A stretch of DNA of 64,000 nt, taken from Ampelocalamus luodianensis (lineage: Eukaryota; Streptophyta; Magnoliopsida; Poales; Poaceae). This document shows positions 45,182-55,622 of this stretch, piece by piece. A program made the translations under genes and the position numbers. The stretch's first letter is position 1, and each line of letters starts with the position of its first letter. A model generated the notes under the pieces. That model saw only the letters and a program-made list of their open reading frames with translations, did no database searches and was not told the DNA's origin. The stretch is from contig CM070617.1 in NCBI GenBank assembly GCA_036346255.1, positions 26,897,080-26,961,079 of the forward strand, given 5' to 3'.

Positions 45182-47537
45182 AAGTCTACGACCAGTTACC
45201 TTTGATTTTCTTCTCACAAGAGTCGAAAACCTCCTTTTGTCTGGTCATCGCATGTTCGATCGACCGGTCTTTACTCTGATTTTCTTCCCTCAGTTTTATT
45301 ATTGTGGCCTCTTTGGCCGCGGTCTCTTCTTTAATTTTCTCTAAATCTATCAATATGATAGGAAGAGAAGGTTAGGTTACAAGAGACAAATAAGGTAATA
45401 AAATTTAGGAAGTCAAACTAAAAGAGAAATGTTCTTACTTCTCAAATCGGAGTGTTTCTGCTCCAAGGACCTTATACGCTGGGTTAGTCCTCCGACCACA
45501 GCATATTTCTCGACCATATGCTACAAAAACAAAAATCCCTTTCTTTGATAAAGTTTCCAGAGAAACTTCAAAAGAAAGAATTGTAAGGATGGTCGTAGAA
45601 CACTTACCCGAATTGCCATATCGTTATATTCGAAAAAGATTGTATCTGGACCAATCTCAGCTTGACGGTCCGATATCTTTCCCCGGGCTTCATCAAGTTC
45701 CTTATCCTCGATAAATCGGGGAGAAAATGGGAATTTGTTAACCTGAGAAGTATTTCCTGGAGGAGGTGGAACCTGTTGAGGGTCTCTGGAGATGACTACC
45801 TCCAGAGAAGGAGTAAGGATTACTAGAGGATCCTGAGCAAATGTTGAAGCCAGCTCAGGGGCTTCTTTTACTACTTCATCCTCAGCCGTCTTAGCTTTAG
45901 GAGTATCCTGATCAGGAACCTCCACGACCACTTCTTCCCCAGGAACCTCTTCCTGAGGGGTGCTCTGGTCGGACACGACCGGAACACTAGAAGATCTAAA
46001 AAAACAAAGAGAGAAGGTAAGGAAGATCCAAGGTATGTATAAATACGACCTCTTCATTTAATATATGTACCTTGTTGATTTTCTGAATTTACCCTTAGCG
46101 CATCGAAGCAAAGTTCGTATACCGCCTTCCTCTTCTTGTCAATTGATTTCACCTGTTACGAACGGTAGGATTGACTAGATCTTGCACATCCACTGATTGA
46201 AAATCAGAAGCGATATCCGCGACTAGTTCGTCAAGGATAAGGTCCTTGATCTCCGGATCAGTGGGTGTAGATTCGTCGACCTCCAAAGCAGTGGCCTCGG
46301 TGAGCAATCGGAGGGTCCTCGATGACCTTGCCGGAAGGTATGACAACGACCTAAATTCATCATCAAAGATAATTAGGCGATGAACATAATTTGTCCAAAA
46401 TATTATTTATGTTCGGTCACCTACCTCTGGAAGGCTGACATCTGTGTGGTCGAAGGGGTGATCGGATCATCAATTGGCTCACATCTTTCAAGAGCCTCGT
46501 TGATTCTCAACCCAACCGACTACACATCAAAGAGGATTTATGGTATCTTGATCGAAATAATATGTACGACAACAAAACAATGGTTGATATTTTACCTTAA
46601 GTCTTTCAATCCTTTCTTCACGAAACGGCCGCTAAGATTCGGGAAAGCTAGCTTTATCGCCAGCTCTCGTGCGAGATCATCTTGATCCGCTTCTAATCTC
46701 ATCGATAGATAGAGTAAAGGTAAAATGAAAGATTTAAGGATCTGTAAATAATCAACTGAGATAGGTAAACTGGTCGGAATCATTAATGGCTTACCATTTT
46801 TGGAATCTCTGATCGTGTCATCTCGACCAATGTACCAGAGCATATTATGTGCTCGGGCCTTCAAAGGACTAACCCGGCGTGTAGAAAAATCTTTTACTAC
46901 ATGCCAAGATGTTAGACCCTTGACACTAAGAAGCTTGATCGCTTCGACCCATTTCCTCACATTTCCCTCTTTCTCTGTAGAGGAGCGCCATCTCGGATTC
47001 TCGACCTCCTTCTTACCAGAATAATAAAGGCTGTCTTTCTTCGTGATCTTCATATAGAACCAGCTCTTCTTCCACGACGACCACGAAGATTTTGACTATA
47101 TAAAAAATGTACTCATCAGCTTTTCCATCATGGAGATGCAAGGTGCACTCTCCAGGCGCCTCAATCGTCTTCCCAGACTTTGTCATTCTGTAGTAGTACC
47201 TGAATAGATCCAAATCTGCTGGAATCCCCAAGTACGCTTCGCAGAGATAGATAAAAATACTGAGATTGGCGATGGCATTGGGAGCTAGATTCACCAATTC
47301 AACTCCATAATACTCCAAAACTTGAGGAATGAAGGAGTGAATTGGTAGCCTAAATCCGCATTCAATATATGTAAGAAAAACAGGAATTTCTCCATCTTCA
47401 CTACTCGGGGAATGTTCCCCAACTGCAGATCTCCAAGAAATCAGGTCTTTTTTGGGAAGCATCCCGATCTTCTCTAGGTTCTCCAACTTCTTCTCACTCA
47501 AGTCAGAAACCGACCAGTTGGTGATTTGGTCCGACAT
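45180..47537 (-). pseudogene. Antisense ORF of the Tat element, right copy
   Basis: Begins at ATG 47537 with MSDQITNWSVSDLSEKKLEN and parallels the left copy, with a one-base insertion near 47105 that shifts the frame after DGKADEYIF. Further pieces include SGKKEVENPRWRSSTEKEG, MRLEADQDDLARELAIKLAF and DPLVILTPSLEVVISRDPQQ. After GKISDRQAEIGPDTIFFEYN this copy continues for about 450 bases that the left copy lacks, with coiled-coil-like pieces (QRIRSLEQKHSDLRS; EETAAKEATIIKLREENQ) separated by intron-like gaps. The longer 3' part shows that the left copy is truncated. Confidence 0.78.
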
Positions 47538-47862
47538 GGTTGGGTTCCTTTTGGGTGGGGAAAGCAAAGGAGGTCGGAGGTAGTTTTTACTCGGGAGATG
47601 AAGAAGGAAAGGAGGAAGTGAAAAAACCCAAAGTCTACAAAGGGGTTTTATAAGCTTCAGAATTTCTAACCATAATAAGGAGTTATCCAAAAAAGTCCAA
47701 CAGACACAAAAACTCTTTAATTCCCAAGGCAAAGTTCTCAACTTTAAAGTGAATACGAACCGCTTCAAATGCCCTTGCATTTAAAATGAGCGTCGGCCCG
47801 ATACGATTTTATCGGAAGGAAAGTGTTCACACAATTTATTCATTTAAAGTTCGGGGGCTAGC

Positions 47863-48526
47863 TGACGAGGATTAAAACCTCTATATATTATCTTTAATGT
47901 ATAAAAGATCATACGTCTTCATGGTCGTAACCCCTAAGGTACACGACCTCACTGGTCGTAGAGATTCCAGAGGTTACATAATGGGTACCCTGGTCGGACG
48001 AAGGCCCAAGCCAAGCTTCCGACCAAGAAAACAGCTCGTAAAAAGTATGAACTGATACTTGGAATAAATCAAGGTATATTCTCTACCGTATGATGAATGG
48101 AGCACGTGCATATTCCATACCATACGACATATCTTATCCAAGACACACCAGTGAACAACTTCCATACGGTTATATGTTTCATAGACATATAACCGCCGAA
48201 CGGTTGATTCCGTATCAACTGACACTTGACTCCGACCAGACGTAACGCTTCGCATCAGACGTCTTCTCCGGAAGTAACTGCCGCCTCTTCGAGGGCTATT
48301 TAAAGATGGAACCTGGACGGATCAAGGAGAGGAAGGAAGAAGACAAAAGCACAAGCCATAGATTTGTGTAATAGTTCTGAGTTAGGAAGAGAGCAAACAG
48401 AGTTCTTAGTACATACCTTGTAAATTCTAGTTCATATTAATAAAGAGCAGTCCCATCATTCCCTGAGATTTCCCACGTCACTTTCTCCTTTTTATTTTCG
48501 TAAGATCGACGTCTTGATCGTCGACA
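47863..48526 (+). repeat. LTR B (inverted third LTR)
   Basis: Runs TGACGAGGATT to CGTCGACA on the plus strand, opposite to LTRs A and C. Its outer end (CA, 48526) is joined exactly to the RNase H sequence (MASRKL). Its other end carries the polypurine tract and the antisense-ORF region, so it is a 3' LTR from a second copy. Diagnostic bases (CAGGGAATGATGGG against AAGGAAATAATGGG in A and C) show that it is not a sibling of A and C. Confidence 0.9.
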
Positions 48527-49445
48527 CTTAGTTTCCTTGAAGCCATAAGGAGACCATAGAGCAACTTTTGTACCTGCGGATACCTTTCTTTTGTTCCATG
48601 CAAGACTTCGCTTACGTAATATATTGGTCGTTGAACATGGTCTCGTTCTACGACCAGTACACCACTAACCGTTTGTGGCGTTGCAGCCACGTAAATTAGC
48701 AATGTTTCTCCCAGTCTCGGAGAGACTAAGATTGGGGGACTCGTAAGGTACCGTTTTAATTCTTCGAATGCGCTGCCTGCCTCTTTAGTCCATTCAAAAC
48801 TTCCATGTTTCCGGAGAAGCTTAAAGAAAGGTAATCTTTTTTCACCTAACCGTGCTATGAAACGACTAAGCGCTGCCATACAACCAGTTAGTTTCTGAAC
48901 TTCCTTCTTTGTGGTCGGATCGCGCATCTGATCGATGGCGGTGATTTTCGTTGGATTTGCTTCGATGCCTCTAGCCGAAACTAGGAACCCAAGAAGCTTT
49001 CCCGACGAAACCCCGAACACACATTTCTCTGGATTCAACTTAAGGTTATGACATCTTAAGTTATTGAAAGTCTCCTGTAGATCTAGAATATGATCGCCGG
49101 CGTTGATACTCTTTACGACGAGATCATCGACGTGGCTTCAAGATTCCGACCTATCACGTGGGCTAAAGGTCTTTTGCATCGGCCTTTGGAATGTTGCACG
49201 GTATTTTGAGACCAAATGACATCTTTACATAACATAGAAGTACTATATGGAGTGATGAAGGAAGTTTTCTCTTCATCTTCTTTACTCATATTGATCTGGT
49301 GGTACCACGAGTAAGCATCTATAAAACTTAACAACCCACACCCTAAGTAGAGTCTACAAGTTGATCGATGCGAGGAAGGGAAAGTCATCCTTCGGACAAG
49401 CTTTATTAAGATCTGTAAAGTTAATACACATTCGCCATTTCCCAT
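48527..49445 (-). pseudogene. Tat-element reverse transcriptase and start of RNase H
   Basis: Pieces in two frames: FIDAYSWYHQINMSKEDEEK, a VDDLVVKSI catalytic segment near 49128, LNPEKCVFGVSSGKLLGFLV, KKEVQKLTGCMAALSRFIAR, then the RNase H entry (LLIYVAATPQTVSGVLV and MASRKL) where LTR B begins. Frameshifts separate the pieces. In the catalytic box the two aspartates are kept. Confidence 0.85.
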
Positions 49446-49716
49446 TGGCCTTTCTAACTATTACGAGTTGGCGAGCCACTCGGGTGGTCGACCTCATGAA
49501 TGAACCCGCTTTGAGAAGTTTGTCAATCTCGATCGGATTGCTTCTTTCCGATCAAAGTAAACGCCGTAGCTTCGCTTGATCGGTTTTTGTTAGGTGAGAG
49601 CTAGCCTATGCTCGATCACCTCACAGGGACTCGGGCATATCGGACACCTGCCAGGCGAATACGTCCCGGTTAGCTCGGAGGAAGGAGACGAGCGACTCTT
49701 CCTATTTAAGGTCGAG

Positions 49717-50508
49717 TCATGCCCTGACCAGTATCTTGGTACCCTCTGGAGAAGCACTTCCGTCGAGTTGTACTTCTTTTATCTGGTCGGAAGGTTTCGG
49801 TGTCATCTTCGGCCCTGAATGTTTGACCTGCATGTTAACTGTGTTAGTTCCCCTGGTCGGGAGTTCATCGACCAGTTCTAAGCATTTCTGATCGCATGCG
49901 TAGGCTATCTTCTGATCGCCTCGGACCGTGATTACACCCTTTAGTCCCGGTATTTTCAAACTCTGATAACCGTAGTGTGTGGCTATCACGAACTTTGCTA
50001 AAGTTGGACGACCAAGAATTGCATTGTATGCAGTCTCGAAGTTCACCACATCAAATAAAAAATTTTCTGTCCGGAAGTTGTCGGGCTTTCCGAACGTAAC
50101 TAATAGGGACAAGTGCCCTATTGGCTTAGCGGTAGACCCAGGAACTATGCTATGAAAGGCATATTTCACCGGTTTTACCTTGAATTTGGGAATCTGCATG
50201 TCTTCCAAAGCACTTGCAAATAAAATATTTAAAGAACTACCCCCATCTATCAAGACCCGATTAACCTTGCAGTTATTAATAGTAGGCTTAACGACAATTA
50301 AAAACCTACCTGGTCGAGTTGAAGGAATGAGGCAATCTTCTTTGCTGAAGGAGATTATCGTTTCCGACCACCTTGAAGGTTTAACAGCGATCGAATGTTC
50401 AGTAAGATTGACCTCTCGCTCCATGGCTTTCAGGTGCCGTCTGGACTCATACAAAGAAGATTCACCGAAAATCACATCGACGGTGTGCTGAGGTTCTTGG
50501 TACTCCAT
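49717..50508 (-). pseudogene. Tat-element aspartic protease region
   Basis: A 263-residue frame contains VNRVLIDGGSSLNILFASAL, the protease active site in the DGG form typical of the Tat group, followed by NAILGRPTLAKFVIATHYGY, the conserved C-terminal protease segment. It continues from gag in the same frame, interrupted by a stop. Confidence 0.85.
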
Positions 50509-52728
50509 CTCTTCGTCACCATCTTTGTCCTTCTTGGAGCTTGTTTCCCCGAGCTCTTGAATCGACGGGAGTGGTCCTTTACCTGCATAATAATCTTCCA
50601 GCTTCTTTTGCCAAGCGCGATAATTGCGCAGGTCGTGTCCTGCTTGCTGGTGAAGAGGACACTATTTTTTACTTTTCTTGTAATCATTGGTCGGAGCCTT
50701 AGCCTTGCCACGACCAGTATAATCTTTTCTTCCTTTGGTAAATTTTTCAGGAACAACAAGAACCTCTTTGTCGTTGGCTCTGCCGTGCTTCTTTTTCTTG
50801 AGAGTCTTCTTTTGTTTCTTTTCCGTCCTATCTAAGCCAGGTTGGGGAATTTTATCTTTTCGATCAACGGCTTCGTTCCACTCGACCGCTTCACTGGTCG
50901 TAGCGTACTTGTCAGCCATGTCGAAGAGCTCGATGGTTGTTCGTGGGGGATGTATAGCTAAATCCTCCGTAAACCTTCGATTTCTCAATCCCGCTTTGAA
51001 GGCTTGGATAACGGAAGATTCTGCAACCTCCGGTATTGAGTTACGAACTTGGCTAAATCTTTTGATGTACTCTCGGAGAGTCTCGTTTGATTTTTGCCGT
51101 ATTCTATGGAGATCGTCTTCCTTTCCAGGGCGATCATACGTACCCTGAAAATTTGCAATCAAAAGGTCGCAGAGTTGCTCCCAAGTATACACGGACCCGA
51201 CCGGAAGGTTAAGCAACCACGATCGGGCTGATCATTCTAATACCGTAGGAAGATAGTTTGCCATTACATTTTCATCACCACCAGCAGCTCTAATAGCGGT
51301 GGTATATATCTGGAGAAATTCCAAGGGATTTTGGGTCCCATTGAATTTATCCATATTGGTCGGTCGGAACCTATTTGGCCAACGTACAGCCTGGAGTCCT
51401 GCTGAGAAAGCTCGACAGCCTGTGATAGTTTCGTGGCGCCTTCTTTGAAAAGGTGCCGGATTGTAGCCGGTTGGAGACCGATTTCTAGGAACGGATTGTC
51501 GGTGCTCCAATGTCCTGATTCGGTCGTGGACGTTAGTAGAACGCCTCCGACCACTTGCCTGGTTTAGGTGATGTCGAAGATCACCAGGTCCAAGCGATGG
51601 TTCCTCTCGACGAAGTGAAGGTGGGGATTCCTGGAATAGTCTCCTCCCCTCATGACTTGTTGGTCGGAATCGTCGAGGTGGTCGCGATGTCAATCGATCT
51701 TCAACACGACCATGCGGCCCTCGCCGGGAAGAATCTGCGATGAAGTCATGGTGCGACTTTGCGGTGCCTTCGTTCGATATGCTTCGCGCGCCGCATCGTG
51801 CGCTGGATAATCTCCGATACTTGACTGCGAGTTGGGCAAAACCGAGTCTGCGCCAGGCGAGTCGGCGTATTTAATATATCCCGACTCATTGCGGGTTTTG
51901 TATTGTTACCAAGGTCTCGAGGATTTACGCGAAAGAAGGTGTTTGATGGCTTGAATCCCCCGACCTCCTGATCGATCTTGCCTGGTCCCTTACATTGGTT
52001 GGGGAAGGATCAGGCGCATTAACTGGTGAACGTCCACCAGTTCTGTCACCTCCGGCATTTGGTGCTCGACCGCCCGTACCATCTACATTATTACGTGGTG
52101 GTGAGGCAATGTATGGAGGACCGTACACGGCATTCTGATCCGTATCTCCGATCGCATTGACCTCGTGCTTCCAGCAGTGATCCTCCGATGAGCTTCCATC
52201 ATAATCGATGGAGAGCTTTTCAGAGCTTCTGCGAGAAGCTTCCACGACGGAGAGCAGTCGGTGATCAACACTTCCTGAGGTTTTCGGAAGGGTCTCAGCC
52301 TGATTCGGCGAATTGCCGATCGAATGCTGAGCTTTATCATCCCCACTTGGTTTACGACCAATGGAGGTTTCATTGACACCGTCACCAGGTGTCGGTTGGC
52401 TCCTGGAATTGCTAGAAGCCGTCGGTGAGTACCTATCAACCATGATCGCATCAAAGGTATATTGAACCTCGGGTTGCGGTGTTGAATTTTCGTCACCTTT
52501 TTTGCCGGTCGAAAGGCCCGGGCTTGCTGAGGCTTTAGGGTGTTCCGAACTGGTCGGAAGCATTTCCTCTGAAACCTCCACTGATCGTAGCGGTGTGTCT
52601 TCATCCATCCGGTCGACTTCGCCGATTTCTGCCATGGGCGAACCGGCGGAGGAGGATGATGAAGAGATTCTGTTTTCCTCCATGGCGTGCATGCATGCGT
52701 CCATGTTGAGGTTGGCGTAGTCCGCCAA
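50509..52728 (-). pseudogene. Tat-element gag
   Basis: Starts MADYANLNMDACMHAMEENR at 52728. A Ser/Asp-rich N-terminal part runs to 51925. After a frameshift come FNGTQNPLEFLQIYTTAIRA and, past an in-frame TGA (about 51232), SARSWLLNLPVGSVYTWEQL and LIANFQGTYDRPGKEDDLHR, the retrotransposon gag core. A Lys-rich stretch follows, then a zinc-knuckle-like CPLHQQAGHDLRNY in which the last Cys position is Tyr. It packages element RNA in an intact copy; this one is broken at least three times. Confidence 0.85.
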
Positions 52729-52837
52729 GTCGAACTAATTTTCTTCATCCCAACTTCCTGCCATAACCGCATCAGCGATCACACCCGGGGAATGGACAAA
52801 GATTTGATGAGCAGAGAAATTCTTCTGAGATTCCACG

Positions 52838-52863
52838 TCGCGTTCCCCACGGACAGCGCCAGC
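52838..52863 (-). promoter_or_regulatory. Primer-binding region of the Tat element
   Basis: Directly inside LTR C, the minus strand reads GCTGGCGCTGTCCGTGGGGA. TGGCGC at this position is usual for plant gypsy primer-binding sites; I cannot name the tRNA with certainty. Its presence confirms that LTR C is the 5' LTR. Confidence 0.6.
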
Positions 52864-53541
52864 TGTCGACGATCAAGACGTCGATCTTACAAAAATAAAA
52901 GGAGAAAGTGACATGGGAAATCTAAGGAAATAATGGGACTGCTCTTTATTAATATGAACTGGGTTTTACAAGGTATGCTCTAAGAACACTGCTTATTCCC
53001 TTACAATCTCAGACCTATCACACGAATCTATGGCTTGTGCTTTAGTCTGATGGCTCTGTCTCTTTTTTCCTTCTCTCCTTGATCCGCCCAGGTTCCATCT
53101 TTAAATAGCCCTCGAAGAGGCGGCAGTTACTTCCGGAGAAGACGTCTGATGCGAAGCGTTGCGTCTGGTCGGAGTCAAGTGACGGTTGATACGGAATCAA
53201 CCGTTCGGTGGTTATATGTCTATGAAACATATAACCGCATGGAGGTTGTTCGCTGGTGTGTCTGGATAAGATACGACGTATGGCATGGAATATACACGTG
53301 CTCCATTCATCATACGGTAGAGAATATACCTGGAATCTGTTCCAAGTATCAGTTCATACCTTTTACGAACAGTTCTCCTAGTCAGGAGCTTGGCTTAGGC
53401 CTTCGTCCGACCAGGGTACCTATTATGTAACCTCTGGAATCTCTACGACCAGTGAGGTCGTGCACCTCAGGGGTTACGACCACGAAGATGTATGGTCTTT
53501 TATATATTAAAAATAATATATAGAGGTTTTAATCCTCGTCA
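52864..53541 (-). repeat. LTR C (5' LTR of the Tat element)
   Basis: Plus-strand limits TGTCGACGATC to CCTCGTCA, followed by the GAACT duplication. A TATTTAAAG promoter box (about 53099-53107, minus strand) is shared with the other family LTRs. Confidence 0.92.
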
Positions 53542-54068
53542 GAACTCCCCCTAAATGTGTGCATACACAAATGTGTAATAAAAACATATGCACATATTCA
53601 AGTTAACCTTTTGGTGGAGTTCAACCTATATTTTGGATCCGAGGAATGCAACAAGATATGAGAAAATGATGTTGAGTGCATACCTCTTTGATTTTCACCT
53701 TTATATCCAACTGAGACTAAACAATAGGTATATCAAATAAGAGAGTTAGTCTCATAAATAAATTTTTCATTAATCACCAAAATACTCCATTAACGCATAA
53801 TGGTAGGTCTAGATTCATCAGTTGTGCTAGGCGCTGGGGGTGTTTCTTGATATAAAAAAAGGTGAGATTTTTCATGTTACTTTCATCTGTTCGATCACCA
53901 GTTATGGGATCTGGACTGGATTTGTGCTTCTTGATTAGAACGGAGTCTACGATTGGTGATTTGGTGTTAGGGTGCTGCTTGGGTTGATGAATTTCGGTGT
54001 TGATAGCGGAATCTTCCGCTTGAGGCTATTTATGATTTTACCCCTCTTCTTCTTCCTACATACCACAG

Positions 54069-55622
54069 GTCAGATGGTAACATGCTTGTCTCATGTGGAT
54101 CTTGCACCACATGGATTCAAGGGGCTACTTGATAGAGTAGAACAGCTAAAGAAGGAAGTGGAAAATGCGTATGTTGTAGATCAATTCACCAATCCTGCAA
54201 ATCCGAATGCACACTTCAGATGGACTGGTAATATTATTTATTTGAAGTAATTTGGATGTAAGAGTATTAGTGTTGGAGTAATGTTAGATTCTTATTGGAA
54301 ACAGGCTATTATATGCATCATGCCCAATACTCAATTGGAACTTATAAGTTGCACGATGGACTATGAATTGAGCAACTTAAATTGTTGAAATTAATTAGAG
54401 AATTATATGCAATACATGTTTCGATGTGATCAACATTAAGTTGCATTAGTTCTACATGGACTCAATTGATCACAGATTTGCTAATTGCAAAAGGTTGGTT
54501 TCCTATTTTATTCAGACTTTACTACCAACAACAATGGATTTTAAGTATGGAAGAATCCTGACCATTATAATAGTGTGGGTCATATGATGGATGCATAAGA
54601 TATTTTCTTTCTCTTTAGATTAATGTGATAGTTTCTAGAATTTTTTTCCTGGTTTAAGGAGAATTGTGAGAATTTTTTTGTGTGGGCCATCTAATGAACG
54701 CATTATATATATATTTTTTTCATTTTCTCTAGATTAATGTGAGAATTTCTAGATTTTTTTTCTGATTTAAGGAGAATTGTGAGATTTATTTTTTGCTCTT
54801 AAAGCTAAGGAGATGCATTTAATCTCGCCAGTTATTTATAGATACATAAATGTACCTACTCTACTAACGAATGAACCTCAGTAATGTATTGAACTAAAAT
54901 CTATCCTTAGGACTTGAGATATGGAAAGATACAGCAGGAAAAGTGGATATATTTGTAGTTGCCTCTGGTTCAGGAGGCACCGTCGTAGGCACAGGCAGGT
55001 AACTCAAGATGAAGAATCCATCCATAAAACTAATTTGCGTTGAACCAGCTGAAAGTGCAGTAATTTCAGGTAAGACATTTGACCACTATATTGATGTTTA
55101 CATTGCACTCTACAATGTGAAACGATTTGAATGAATGATGCTGATAACATGTGTGCTAACAGTCATTAGTATTCTTACTTCATTTATTGGCTTGAAAATC
55201 ACCAAGATCTTTCTGTGTATTGTCAAATGTAGGTGGTGAGCCAGGCTTCCATAACATCCTAGGAACAGGGCTAGGTTTTGTCCCAGAAATACTGGATAGA
55301 TCACAAATAGATGAGGTTGTAACAGTAACTACTCAATTAGGTCCTTAAGCCCTGCTTTGCTTGGGTTGCCGAAGAAAAAAATAAACATTCATATTAGTTT
55401 TGAAGGCTGAAAGAAACCTGCCTTTCTTATCCCCTTTAGGGGCTTCAGCTTTTCCCGTATGTGGATGACAATTTTGGATGTGGATGTGGGAAATATGAGT
55501 TGTTTTATCAACCTTGTCGATTCTGCATGCTCTACTAATGAACGAACCTCATTAATATGTTGAACTAAAATTTGTCCTTAGGACCTTAGATATGGAAAGA
55601 TACAACAGGTAAAGTGGATATA
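54069..55622 (+). pseudogene. Cysteine synthase (O-acetylserine thiol-lyase family) fragment
   Basis: Intact enzymes are PLP-dependent and make cysteine from O-acetylserine. Exon a (54069-54227) has HGFKGLLDRVEQLKKEVENA and DQFTNPANPNAHFRWTG. Exon b (54911-55069) has LEIWKDTAGKVDIFVVASGS and GGTVVGTGR, the glycine-rich loop that binds the PLP phosphate (here SGSGGT), then a TAA before LKMKNPSIKLICVEPAESA. Exon c (55233-55324) has GGEPGFHNILGTGLGFVPEI and DEVVTV. The N-terminal lysine-bearing part and the C-terminus are absent. A second, partial exon b (from 55582: LDMERYN-type reading, GKVDI) is cut at 55622 by the neighbouring LTR. Clearly dead, but splice sites are still visible. Confidence 0.85.

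Larger units (their letters stand above)
42189..53541 (-). mobile_element. Tat-lineage Ty3/gypsy retrotransposon, rearranged, with a third inverted LTR
   Basis: The outer LTRs (42189-42862 and 52864-53541) are both in minus orientation and flanked by the perfect TSD GAACT (42184-42188 and 53542-53546), so they bound one insertion. Reading the minus strand: 5' LTR, gag, protease, reverse transcriptase and early RNase H, then an abrupt join at 48526/48527 to a third LTR in the opposite orientation. Beyond it lie two inverted copies of the antisense-ORF region and then the 3' LTR. Integrase and most of RNase H are missing. The DGG-type protease and an antisense ORF next to the 3' LTR are features reported for the Tat/RIRE2 group. 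All frames are broken, so it is immobile. Confidence 0.88.
39694..53820 (-). mobile_element. Outer LTR-type insertion in the synthetase fragment (interrupted; about 2.8 kb of its own)
   Basis: Starts TGTAAGATTGAGGAGG and ends TAGATTCATCA, with the perfect TSD GTTGT (39689-39693 and 53821-53825). Its own sequence is 39694-42188 plus 53547-53820; the rest is the Tat element. There is no coding region. The reversed left end reads CCTATTCACCCCCCTCTATT, wording known from the 3' end of SIRE/Maximus-type copia LTRs. A segment CATTAACTCATAATGGTGAG at about 41969 resembles CATTAACGCATAATGGTAGG near the right end, so it could be a solo LTR with an internal duplication or a small non-autonomous element. 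Orientation is inferred from that wording. Confidence 0.7.
39312..53861 (+). pseudogene. Formate-tetrahydrofolate ligase (10-formyl-THF synthetase) fragment, split by nested retroelements
   Basis: The intact enzyme makes 10-formyl-tetrahydrofolate for one-carbon metabolism. Exon 1 is 39312-39482 (ATG 39312, then VDIASPVPANIDIANSIELL and ADIAAELGL-like sequence, DLYGKYKAR). Exon 2 starts at 39576 ([20 protein letters not shown], then [15 protein letters not shown]). That segment is the ATP-binding P-loop region (TPLGEGKST). The exon is cut after VGL at 39693 and resumes at 53826 with C, a TAG stop where the family has Gln, then ALGVFLD, ending at a donor at 53861. Removing one GTTGT copy restores the frame across the insertion. 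Nothing downstream of this exon is found, so only about the first 110 of some 635 residues are present. The upstream-leader segment is also present. Confidence 0.85.

Noticed and set aside
42189..48526. Autointegration of one element as the source of the inverted LTR
   Set aside because: The exact CA joint fits integrase chemistry, but LTR B differs from A and C where those two agree, so a second copy is the better source.
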